The notes beneath the pieces are model-generated. The model was given only the letters and a program-made list of their open reading frames with translations. It searched no databases and had not been told where the DNA came from. A stretch of DNA of 64,000 nt, taken from Lophium mytilinum. Taxonomy: Eukaryota; Ascomycota; Dothideomycetes; Mytilinidiales; Mytilinidiaceae. The stretch is taken from positions 1,488,001-1,552,000 of the forward strand of contig MU004183.1 in NCBI GenBank assembly GCA_010093605.1, read 5' to 3'. Each line of letters opens with the position of its first letter. Positions within the stretch are counted from its first letter, which is position 1. Positions 55,936-64,000 of the stretch are shown here, in pieces. The position numbers were made by a program, and so were the translations under genes.

Positions 55936-57126
55936 CTATAGGAAACTGCTCCGAGGTCTCTTCCTCGCTGCTTGTCTCGAGCCATCTCCAGTCGACTCCT
56001 GATCACCTCCCCACATCTCTCCAACGTTTCGCTTGGACGGCTTGCACTGTGCTTCGTCCTGATCCTCGTCCTGATCCTCGTCCTGATCCTCTGATGACGC
56101 CGGTCTGGCCCCTACCTGTGTCATTGGTACGGCGCTATCTTCAGGAAGAACCTCTTTCGTGACTTTCTTCAAATCCTTCATCACCTCCGCCATGAGCAAC
56201 TGCCGAGCCTCCTTGAAAGGTCGGATGGATTCCTCGAAGGCGGAATCAGATAGGGCAATGAGGTTCTTATTGAACTTAAGGAAAAGACCGATCCAATTTT
56301 GAGAGGAAATATCCTGCCAGCAGATCCTGGTGTCGCGTATCTGAATAAGCGCTTCTGCCTGGCTCATCGGGAGCTCTCCCACAACCTCAACTATCAGATC
56401 ACCGACGCGCAGACCGTTTGGGACTGTCCTCAACACTTGCATGTCAATGGGGTATTGACGATGGCGTAACTGGCTATGGAGAATACCTCGAGCCCAATCC
56501 TCAACGACGTTGAAAACGAATATCCAAAACTTCTGGCGATAATGGGAACCGAGAGTGGTGTGGTGGTCATGAAGAGGGTGTCCTAATCTTCTGTTGGAGA
56601 TTATTCCACTTTTCTCTGCCAATTCATCCCATTTGTTTAGGTACTCGACTGCAGCAGGTGGAGGCGTCAGATCGAGTCTGATATGATTGACGAACGGAGG
56701 GATTTGATGAATAGGATATTCCCAGAGGGGATCAATGAGAGTCGAAATTACCCCAGACATGCTGTAGCGCGGGAATTTGTACGATTTCGGTCCTCGGCCT
56801 TTGAAGAGTTGCAAAGTGATTTCCTTGATGCCGGGCCAGTCGCGGGCTGACATGTTGGCAACTGTTCTGAAATGTTCATTCAGAATGGCAAGCTTTCGAA
56901 GGCTCTCCGGAGAAGTTATAGGCTCGAAAATGGACGTATTTCGAGGGTCTGGAATCCAGCTCTTAAGTATGGCGTCGATGTCTCTATCAAAGAGGGTACA
57001 GACGCCTTGTAGTGGACTTGCTACCTCGAATCCCTCTTCAGTCGGCGCTAAGATGACCGTAAATGTCAGTTTAACGATCTCTTGCCGGAGTTCGGCTGGA
57101 AGGCTAAGTAGACGGGATTGTGACAT
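55936..57126 (-). CDS. F-box-like protein with acidic repeat tail
   Basis: A single exon of 396 residues. The first residues (SRLLSLPAELRQEIVKLTF) are the F-box-like helix seen in the gene at 8936-10080. The rest has no catalytic motif; conserved-looking patches include MSARDWPGIKEITLQLFKG and PPFVNHIRLDLTPPP. Near the C-terminus a 12-bp unit is repeated about three times, encoding a DEDQ series. It ends in a basic nuclear-type signal (ARKRPRSSF). The function is unknown; an adaptor for ubiquitin ligases is possible. Confidence 0.75.
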   Translation of the reverse strand: MSQSRLLSLPAELRQEIVKLTFTVILAPTEEGFEVASPLQGVCTLFDRDIDAILKSWIPDPRNTSIFEPITSPESLRKLAILNEHFRTVANMSARDWPGIKEITLQLFKGRGPKSYKFPRYSMSGVISTLIDPLWEYPIHQIPPFVNHIRLDLTPPPAAVEYLNKWDELAEKSGIISNRRLGHPLHDHHTTLGSHYRQKFWIFVFNVVEDWARGILHSQLRHRQYPIDMQVLRTVPNGLRVGDLIVEVVGELPMSQAEALIQIRDTRICWQDISSQNWIGLFLKFNKNLIALSDSAFEESIRPFKEARQLLMAEVMKDLKKVTKEVLPEDSAVPMTQVGARPASSEDQDEDQDEDQDEAQCKPSKRNVGEMWGGDQESTGDGSRQAARKRPRSSFL

Positions 57127-58020
57127 CGCGACGAGGGACCTTTGAACAGAAGGAGGAACCAGATAGCGTGTTAAGGGATTATGATATTGTTGGTGGTGGT
57201 GGTAGTGGTGGGCTGAAATCTAAATTCGAGAACTGGAATGGGTTGATGGCAAAGGGTGATTTGTATCGAATATTACGACAAAATCAAGTTGCGGGTAGGA
57301 GACTTGGAGTGGGTGGTTGTGTGGGAGAGACTTTGCGGCAAATTAAATCAATGGAGTGCTTTCGTATTGATATATGAGACCATCAATACATTCACGTCGT
57401 TGTAGGAGGCAAGTCTCAACCACTTTTTACCATCCTCGTATACCAATTCACTCGCTGGCAAAGGACACCGGCCGTGCAAAGCCAAAGCAGTGAAAATCGG
57501 GCTAGCTTTTGACGAAGCCCTTACCTGCTACCTAGGGCACCCCCTACAGTGGTGTTGAGTGAGCAAAAGTGAAGCCGGAGCAGTGTGATATCCATATGCC
57601 CAAATTTAAGATCAAAGATTATAGAAGCTAGCCATGTCAGCTAGTCATGTCAGTGAGTCGAAGAGTAGATATCTGCTCTTTCTTACTATGTGCTGCAGGG
57701 GTCAGGAGCCCCTCAGATAGTTTTTCCATGTCGCAATAAGAACACCTTACTAATCGAATAACAAGGCTGCGGCCAAAGACCTAGATTGTCGCCACTATGA
57801 TTAATGGCTAGGGCACTTCGGCTTTGTTGCATCATAGCGGCCTAATACTAACTATACATTTCTAGAGTCTCCGCTTATAGAAGTCGTATGTCAGCATATA
57901 TAAGCCTGCTGATACTGCTACCCAATAGATATCAACGCCATGATCGAGAGGACTGCTCAGGCATATCCATCCAGCATGGTTCGCCAAAACGCCGTGCATG
58001 CAAAGTCATTTCTCATCCCC
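57127..58020. other. Intergenic region with a diverged repeat copy
   Basis: About 890 bp between the F-box-like start and the RING-CH stop. It contains the repeat copy listed separately; no supported gene. Confidence 0.5.
57509..57610. repeat. Diverged copy of the 162-bp repeat
   Basis: The stretch has the same block order as the tandem array at 22.1-22.6 kb: TTTTGACG, CTACAGTGG, GAGTGAGCAAAA, GTGATATCC and ATGCCCA. By eye, roughly two thirds of positions match. It shows that the repeat is dispersed in the genome and not only a local array. Confidence 0.55.
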
Positions 58021-59595
58021 CTATGGAGTGGCTCTTCCCCTAGTTCTACCACCCGCTGCTTTGCCTTTTCCATCGTCAGTCCAATCCAACACCTTCCGGT
58101 GCCGCATATTCTGTGCCATCCGCCAACGGACATACAGCAGCACGGCATCTTTAACACCCACGAAAAGACAGCCGCCCACGATGCTTCTTCCCCACTTGGT
58201 TTGTAATAACCCCATAGCTTTGTTGCCGTTAGGTGTAGTCCAGGAATGCGGGAGCGCAAACCGTAGCACTTCGCCCACTCGCGCGGCGATGGACGGGAAA
58301 AGCAACGCGCCAATAACGGTGTCCGCAAAGGCAATTGGGCTAATGCCGGTGCGTCTAAGGCGGCGTCGAGGTACTGCCGGAATCTCAGGGGCTGGCGCCG
58401 CCTCGCCATCTTGTGGTGGTGCATTCAACGGTGGCGCAGGACCACGAGCGATAGGGACAGGAGGGTTCTCATCCGCACGGTTGTTGTCTGCTGCACCGCC
58501 GGCGTTCCAGTCTGCGAAGACGTCGAAGTCAATATCGACGTCCAGAACCACCCCTTGATCTCCCCAACCCTCCCCAACAACGACTTCCCCAATGTCAGCG
58601 TTGTCTGGATCCAGGGGTTCAGGTGGGGTGTCGCCAGTGTGGGGAGAGATTTCCTTGAGCCAGCGCTGTTCATGGGGAGCCCAGACTCGCTCGAAGTATG
58701 CGTTGTAAGCCCCACGGATATATGGGAGTAGGGAGATGGTAAGGGCAGCGGAGGGAGGCCAGTTGCCATTGTTCAACCCTTCAATAGGGGAAGATGTATT
58801 AGCAAAGAAGATTATAGGGATAACAGGGAGGATGCTATCGGCCCAGGACGTCCGAGATGCGATTAGCACTGTGGGAATGACAGGGAGGCCAACGGCTAGT
58901 CGCCAGTGGTCGCGCAGATGATTGAGGATGCGTAGAGGGATAGACTCCTCGTGGAGGTCTGGGATATCGTAGAGTGTATGAAGTATACGGAAGCCATCCT
59001 CGACCCCAAAAATCTCGTTGATAGCATGTACGCCGTACATGCGAGCTGTTTGGTAGCCGGCCGAGCCCAATATGAAGACCACGCTAGGTACGAGCATCAT
59101 ATGGCCCATGTGCTCGAAGGCCTTGTACGCGTCAACTATGCGACTCCGCGGTCGGGCGATCTGGATCTCCGTCTTGCACTGCGGACATAATATCTTGCTC
59201 CCTCGCTTCTCGTTCTCTACGTCGTTTATCCATGCTAGGAGGCACTTCTCATGCGCTACGAGAACGCATGGACACGGACTCCGCCATTCCGACGACATAG
59301 CATCGTCCTCGGTTTCGTCGTTGAAACATATCCAGCATTTACGAGGTTCGTTATCGGATTCGGGTTGTGAGGTCGCCACTGGTGGAGCTGGCTTCTGTTG
59401 GAGCTCGGAGGCGCCTATTTCGCGCTGGCTTTGGCGGCGATTTAAGAGGAGGGTTTGGGAATCCTCTGAGGTGGTCGAGAACGCCTCGCTGTCGGTGCGA
59501 GGCAGCTGCTGGTGACTGTCGGCTAAAGAGGATGCCTCATCAGCGCGGGGAGAGGAGCGCCTTTGGGAGGCTGGGCGCGGTGGTAGAGAGGCCAT
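58021..59595 (-). CDS. RING-CH (MARCH-type) E3 ubiquitin ligase, membrane-bound
   Basis: A single exon of 524 residues. The N-terminal 80 residues are Ser/Gln-rich. A C4HC3 RING-CH finger spans 87-140: CWIC (87, 90), CPC (108, 110), His115, Cys118, and CPQC (137, 140). Downstream are several hydrophobic segments (MMLVPSVVFILGSAGY, LAVGLPVIPTVLIA, SILPVIPIIFFA, ALTISLLPYI) and a C-terminal one (SIVGGCLFVGVKDAVLLYV). The architecture is like MARCH5-type ligases of mitochondria or ER. It would transfer ubiquitin from an E2 to membrane proteins. The long acidic loop (DPDNADIGEVVVGEG) between helices is unusual in length. It is divergent from tfc6, with a small transposon between. Confidence 0.87.
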   Translation of the reverse strand: MASLPPRPASQRRSSPRADEASSLADSHQQLPRTDSEAFSTTSEDSQTLLLNRRQSQREIGASELQQKPAPPVATSQPESDNEPRKCWICFNDETEDDAMSSEWRSPCPCVLVAHEKCLLAWINDVENEKRGSKILCPQCKTEIQIARPRSRIVDAYKAFEHMGHMMLVPSVVFILGSAGYQTARMYGVHAINEIFGVEDGFRILHTLYDIPDLHEESIPLRILNHLRDHWRLAVGLPVIPTVLIASRTSWADSILPVIPIIFFANTSSPIEGLNNGNWPPSAALTISLLPYIRGAYNAYFERVWAPHEQRWLKEISPHTGDTPPEPLDPDNADIGEVVVGEGWGDQGVVLDVDIDFDVFADWNAGGAADNNRADENPPVPIARGPAPPLNAPPQDGEAAPAPEIPAVPRRRLRRTGISPIAFADTVIGALLFPSIAARVGEVLRFALPHSWTTPNGNKAMGLLQTKWGRSIVGGCLFVGVKDAVLLYVRWRMAQNMRHRKVLDWTDDGKGKAAGGRTRGRATP

Positions 59596-59676
59596 GGGCC
59601 CTGCGAAGAGGTGGCAAACTACGGAGGTTCTATAAATGTGCTCGCGTGGTGATGAGGGTTATGGATGTGAGATGTA

Positions 59677-59880
59677 CCGTATTCTCTGACAATATACAGA
59701 AGCCACGCTTGGCAGCGCTATCTTAACCTTACTCGTTGAGCGAATCATGTCACGCCTATCGAGCTGATTTGTGGGCCTGTCGGCGCCCATCGGCGTCTGA
59801 CAGCTCGATTCCCGATAAACTAAACGCTTATAGGTTTAGGGGTGCCAAGAGTGGCTTCTGTATATTGTCAGAGAATACGG
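59677..59880. mobile_element. 204-bp MITE with TA target sites
   Basis: The arms 59677-59714 and 59843-59880 are a 38-bp inverted repeat with one mismatch, starting CCGTATTCTCTGACAATATA. A TA dinucleotide flanks each end, as left by Tc1/mariner/pogo-type transposases. The interior has a second nested inverted repeat around ATCGAGCTG/CAGCTCGAT. No coding capacity. It lies about 80 bp upstream of the RING-CH start and 220 bp upstream of the tfc6 start. Confidence 0.85.
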
Positions 59881-60101
59881 TAGTCACAGGCAGATTAGAG
59901 ATGTGCGATGGGACGGCCATCTCGTGCAGGTGGTGTTGAACGTCATGGGTAGGCTCCACTCCGCCGAGGCTCCTCCGACAAGCTTTCACTAGCCACAGCC
60001 AATGTCAAACAACAATGAAACCTCCATGTTGAAACAGAAAACACCACGACAATGGAACTACCATCATATTAACACAGCCTGGCTAATACACAACTACAGT
60101 A

Positions 60102-62378
60102 ATGGCTGAAGACGTCCGGAGATCGAGGCGAGCCCGGCAGCCCAATAAGAAATACACAGTGGACCCTTTCGATGGTCTGGAAAAAGCTCTATATGCATCG
60201 AGTGACTCTGGCTCTAGCAGTACTTCCGCGCCTCCAAATGAAGGCTCGGATGATGACGTCGAATTCGAGGCACCTGCTGATGTCCCTGAGGAAGAAGAGG
60301 ACGACGCAGAGCTTCTCGAAGACGTTGTTCCATCGTCTGACACCGAACAAGAGACATTCAATGAACCGGACGACGACGAGACTGCTCAAGGCGACACGGA
60401 ACTTGACCCGCTCATTGGAACTGATACTGAGCGACTCGGAAGGCATCAAGTACCAAGCCGACGCGCTGTCATAGGCGCGCGTTTGCGCAACCTCAAGGGC
60501 GTCACATTTCGCACCGAAGTTCAGGCCAACACGCATACCCGAGGAGTTGACGAGTTCAGAACCAAGAGCGCGAAAGAGCAGAGAGTCTTGTACATGTTCG
60601 GCCCCACTAAGGAGGACATTGAGCCTGTTCTGAAGACTAGAGATAAGTGGCTCTGGGACCCGACTTTGCCCTCACGCACAGCTGGCGACGATGGCATAGG
60701 CGGCATGGGGCCTAGTTTCTATGTCTGTAAAGACGTTAGGGAAAAGGAAACGACCCAGACCCGAAGTTGGTACTTTGAACAAGGAGGAGAGGACGCTTTC
60801 GTTTCTGGACAGCAAAGCAAGCTCTTGAGCAGCGCGAATGCTCAGATATATATGCCGAAAACAGAGAGCAACTACCACAACTTCATCGCAGGCCCCGTGA
60901 ATAAACAGAAGCTATTTACGCTCAAGACAGGGCAGAGCGTGAGAATATCAGAGCCTTTCGAAGATGACAGGAGCGGTTTCATTCTCAATCTTGGGGCCAA
61001 AGTCCTAGATCTCCAATGGGCACCAACCGTTCAAGGATCTACACACTACCTCGCCGTAGCTGTAAAGCAGGACAACCCATCCATCAAAATCGGCTCAAAC
61101 TACAGATCACCTGCATACACTTCCCAGCTCCCGTTCCCCGCCTCCATACAGATATGGGCCTTCGAAGCTTTGGAAGACGGCGCCATGGACTCGCAATGTC
61201 CGCCCCATCTCGAAGTAGTCATATGCACAGATTGGGCCAACATAAAGGAGCTCAAATGGTGCCCAGTTGCCATGTCAGATACCACCGAATCCGACGATCA
61301 CACGACGATGCACCTAGGCCTCCTTGCCGCTATCTGGGGCGACGGCAAACTACGTGTCCTCGATATCACTTATTCAAAACGGACGTCCCCATCTTACCTC
61401 CACATCACCCGCTCCGCCTTCGAGTCATGCCCTACAAACACAGTATTCACATGCCTAACTTGGGTCTCTCCTCGCACCATCGCTGCCGGCACCGCCCTCG
61501 GCACCGTTGCCATCTACACTCTCGACTCTACCACCCTCTCTACCTCCGACCCACGCGCAGACGCAGTTCCCTGGTTCTACCAACCCATCCAAGACTCCTA
61601 CATACTCTCCATCGCCTCTGCCTACCCCTCCCGCCCCTCCTACCTTAGCACGCTCTGCTCCGATGGGCACATGCGCATCACCGACCTACGCAGTCCGTCA
61701 ATGGACGCCACAGGAGCTCCCCGCCAGCGCGTCTTCTGCCGCCCACTGATATGGTACGAACATAGCCAGGCTTTCGTCGCCGCGGACGAAAACTTCTACG
61801 TGCGTATACATGTGCTGCGGCGGTTTTACATGCACACCCTCGTCCTCCGGGCCCCATCGTTTGTGACCTGCGCAGCAGCAGGTACCGCGCATCCAATCCT
61901 CATGACTGGTAGTGCGGGTGGAGAAGTCATAACGAATAACCCTCTCCGACGAGCTCTCGACGTGAAATGCGAGAGCTGGCAGCAGTTGTGGTTCCAATAC
62001 GAGTACAGACGGCCGCTGCAACCGCCCAGCACCAACGGCAAAACATCAAGCTCGTCCGCTTCTCCACTCACTCCCCAAGAGATAGCATCGCAGCCATTGT
62101 CGCGTTTCATAACCGGCCACGAGCCCACCCAGCAACTCTTGCAGAGGCCCAATATCCATGCCTATCCAGCCTCAACCTCAGATTCAGACCCGACCTCAGA
62201 TCCTAAGGATGCCAACATCACGCCAGATGGTGGGCCGCTGCCGCCGACTATATACGAGGAGGAGCAGGCGGTTACAGCGTTGGCGTGGAATCCGAATGTT
62301 AGAGTGGGCGGGTGGGCGGCGGCGGGTTTGGGGAGTGGATTGGTGAGGGTGGAGGATTTGTGTGTGCAGACTGTCTAA
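60102..62378 (+). CDS. TFIIIC subunit Tfc6-like WD-repeat protein
   Basis: A single exon of 758 residues. The N-terminus has RRSRRARQPNKKYTVDPFDG and a long acidic stretch (PEEEEDDAELLEDV). A beta-propeller follows, with repeats such as VLDLQWAP, ELKWCPV, AAIWGDGKLRVLDI, TCLTWVSPRTIAAGTALGTV and STLCSDGHMRITDLRSP. This layout matches Tfc6/Sfc6, the TFIIIC220-interacting TFIIIC110-type subunit. TFIIIC binds the B box of tRNA genes and recruits TFIIIB and RNA polymerase III. The last repeat (AVTALAWNPN, AAAGLGSGLVRVEDL) closes the propeller. No intron is needed. Confidence 0.82.
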   Translation: MAEDVRRSRRARQPNKKYTVDPFDGLEKALYASSDSGSSSTSAPPNEGSDDDVEFEAPADVPEEEEDDAELLEDVVPSSDTEQETFNEPDDDETAQGDTELDPLIGTDTERLGRHQVPSRRAVIGARLRNLKGVTFRTEVQANTHTRGVDEFRTKSAKEQRVLYMFGPTKEDIEPVLKTRDKWLWDPTLPSRTAGDDGIGGMGPSFYVCKDVREKETTQTRSWYFEQGGEDAFVSGQQSKLLSSANAQIYMPKTESNYHNFIAGPVNKQKLFTLKTGQSVRISEPFEDDRSGFILNLGAKVLDLQWAPTVQGSTHYLAVAVKQDNPSIKIGSNYRSPAYTSQLPFPASIQIWAFEALEDGAMDSQCPPHLEVVICTDWANIKELKWCPVAMSDTTESDDHTTMHLGLLAAIWGDGKLRVLDITYSKRTSPSYLHITRSAFESCPTNTVFTCLTWVSPRTIAAGTALGTVAIYTLDSTTLSTSDPRADAVPWFYQPIQDSYILSIASAYPSRPSYLSTLCSDGHMRITDLRSPSMDATGAPRQRVFCRPLIWYEHSQAFVAADENFYVRIHVLRRFYMHTLVLRAPSFVTCAAAGTAHPILMTGSAGGEVITNNPLRRALDVKCESWQQLWFQYEYRRPLQPPSTNGKTSSSSASPLTPQEIASQPLSRFITGHEPTQQLLQRPNIHAYPASTSDSDPTSDPKDANITPDGGPLPPTIYEEEQAVTALAWNPNVRVGGWAAAGLGSGLVRVEDLCVQTV

Positions 62379-62936
62379 ATCAGAGAAGAAAGTATATTGC
62401 TTTGATAGGCAGGATGCCGTGTTAGGGCACCCCTGGCGCTGGTGGATGGGAACATAGAGATAGAAGTTGGCGCTATCCGTCTGAATCGTGAGCTATAGTA
62501 TGGAACAGAAGGCTTGACTGGAAGAGAAGATAGCAATGGAGGATTGGGCTCCACTAAGCTCGGATTCATCAAAACAGATAGAGGCTGATGTCTCCTTCTC
62601 CGCCTGCATTTGGGCCTCTTTCCTGACAAGCACGTGACAGGCTCGTGACGAGGCCGGAACACCGAGTACATTCAGGTTCACGGCTTGCGACAAATAATCG
62701 AATTAATGACATACATACTCTATGGCCTGGGACGGGGTGGATGTTTGTCACCCTATGGAGGTTCGTCATCCATGGTGTGCAGCAATGGAAGTGGAAGCAT
62801 CAATGGAAGAGGGCCGGGAGCCGCATTGAAAACAGATCAGTTCGGTAGTGAGCATCAACGTGCTGAAACTGTTGAACACCGCCATTCGTAGAACATTCTC
62901 ACTGAGTATCTTTTCTCCGTAGTGCTCCCTTTCATC
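62379..62936. other. Intergenic region, no gene seen
   Basis: About 560 bp downstream of tfc6 with no supported frame. Confidence 0.5.
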
Positions 62937-63173
62937 ATGACCTCCAGCCCAGTGAGTAAAAAGATGAATAAAAAGAAATCAACTTCCTCTGGCGTATCGC
63001 ACTCACTCACAGCGGCAAAAAACTCGGGCCGAAGCCCTACTAAAAACCCCTTGCTACGAACAAGGAGTTTTTTGGTGGGACGGCGGCATACCGCCAGTCA
63101 CCACTGCAGCACTTCTGTTGTGCATGCAGGCCCGAAGGGCGGTGGAAGTGGATGTTGGGAGGTATATAACTAG
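62937..63173 (+). CDS. Doubtful small basic frame ending at a transposon junction
   Basis: A 78-residue frame from an ATG (MTSSPVSKKMNKKKSTSSGV), rich in Ser, Lys and Arg. Its TAG stop is made of the last two bases of the target duplication and the first base of the 650-bp element. Without the element the frame would end one codon later, so the insertion changes little. No family or start support; probably not a gene. Confidence 0.15.
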   Translation: MTSSPVSKKMNKKKSTSSGVSHSLTAAKNSGRSPTKNPLLRTRSFLVGRRHTASHHCSTSVVHAGPKGGGSGCWEVYN

Positions 63174-63830
63174 GACGAGCTTAATTACCACCCCCCCATT
63201 CTCTCCGTAGCACCCCCCTTTTCTCTTCCTAGCACCCCCCCTATATTAAGCCTAGCTCCGGCCCGGATTAATGTTGTTTTACTAATTAAACACACTCGCT
63301 TGCCTCCGCATAGGCTGCATTATCTTGGCTAATAAGAATCTATTTACTCTATTAACTCTTGCAACTATTAGACTACTCTGCCAGCGGAAGCGCCTAGATG
63401 GCTACCGTCTAATTGCTAGCTACTGTCTAATTACTGCCTGAAAGGAACGCTAAATAGAGTATGCCTATATACTAAAACCTTATGCTAAATATCCTCCTAC
63501 TGCACCGGTTTCTTTACACGGAATAGCCTTGCGCCTAGAGGCTAATAAACTCTATACTATTCTCTATAGATGTGTGGCCGCTTTAAGGGACTTAGAGTAG
63601 CATAGTGTTAAGGTTATTATGTAGAGGAAGTAGTGTTAATATATTAAGAGTAAGTACGCTAGTAACGTAAATTCTAATTAAGCATAAGTAGGCAAGCGTG
63701 TAAGTTTAATTGGTGAGACAATATTAATCCGGGCCGGAGCTAGGCCTATTGTAGGGGGGGTGCTAGGAAGAGAAAAGGGGGGTGCTACGGAGAGAATAGG
63801 GGGGTGGTAATTAAGCTCGTCCTATAACTA
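63165..63830. repeat. 8-bp target-site duplication around the terminal element
   Basis: TATAACTA occurs at 63165-63172 and again at 63823-63830, exactly outside the inverted ends GGACGAGC and GCTCGTCC. Perfect 8-bp duplications are the mark of hAT-type insertion. Confidence 0.85.
63173..63822. mobile_element. 650-bp non-autonomous element with about 140-bp terminal inverted repeats
   Basis: The ends start GGACGAGCTTAATTACCACC on both strands and stay matched inward for roughly 140 bp with few changes. They include three C-runs alternating with TCTCTCCGTAGCA and TCTCTTCCTAGCA, and the block CTAGCTCCGGCCCGGATTAA. The 370-bp core is TA-rich without an open frame, as after repeat-induced point mutation. 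The flanking 8-bp duplication fits a hAT transposase acting in trans, though hAT ends are usually shorter. Confidence 0.88.
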
Positions 63831-64000
63831 TTGAGCCGTCGATAAAACTTGGAGTAATGATTAAGAACAGGTAGTGTAGATTGGAGCAAGATTGACAGCG
63901 ATTTGGGGGGGTTGCCACGTCATGAAGACCCCCCTGGCAGCATCGCAAGAGATGAGTACATGATGTAATTTCTAGAGACTGTGAATCAGACTCGGACTTT

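Noticed and set aside
62937-63173. Gene disrupted by the 650-bp element
   Set aside because: Without the element the frame would stop one codon later, so no longer gene is interrupted.

Overview
This window is nuclear DNA of a filamentous ascomycete (Pezizomycotina). Protein-coding genes carry short introns (about 46-133 nt) with GT-AG (once GC-AG) borders and CTAAC/CTGAC-like branch points. The families are typical of this group: Clr5-ankyrin protein, Zn-cluster regulator with a fungal MHR domain, DUF6594 membrane protein, F-box-like proteins with an LPAELR motif, and fungal Dpm3 and Tfc6. The style suggests Dothideomycetes, but the sequence alone does not fix a species. No bacterial, viral or organellar genes were recognised. 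Most gene models below were rebuilt by hand from exon frames and splice signals; where stated, they keep one open frame across every junction.

Left part (0-8.2 kb): a small protein with a duplicated zinc finger, an acidic protein with a frame-broken tandem repeat, a cyclin L/Q-like gene and, against its start, a 474-bp inverted-repeat element. Then comes a likely catabolic group: a CocE/NonD-type hydrolase and a fumarylacetoacetase on the minus strand, with a cupin gene diverging from the fumarylacetoacetase.

Housekeeping part (8.9-23.4 kb): an F-box-like gene, a two-span membrane protein, a 91-residue cysteine-rich protein, an SmgGDS-like armadillo protein, the Dpm3 subunit of dolichol-phosphate mannose synthase, an oxidoreductase-like mitochondrial protein and a CENP-O-like kinetochore protein. 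Two charged orphan proteins follow, separated by a triple tandem repeat of about 162 bp.

Desert (23.4-34.1 kb): nearly 11 kb with no gene I can defend, lying upstream of a Ran1-type protein kinase gene whose 63-nt intron can be read through. Around 27.8-28.8 kb there are coding-like fragments.

Right part (36-64 kb): a large Clr5-ankyrin gene with a GC-AG intron, an unrecognised multi-exon membrane protein, a candidate Pol III element with tRNA-like boxes A and B plus tandem hairpins, a conserved membrane protein, a Zn-cluster-like transcription factor, a NADAR-domain protein, a gene interrupted by a stop codon, a DUF6594 protein, a second F-box-like gene, a RING-CH ubiquitin ligase and the TFIIIC subunit Tfc6. 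A 204-bp TA-flanked MITE lies between the last two. The window ends with a 650-bp inverted-repeat element flanked by a perfect 8-bp target duplication.
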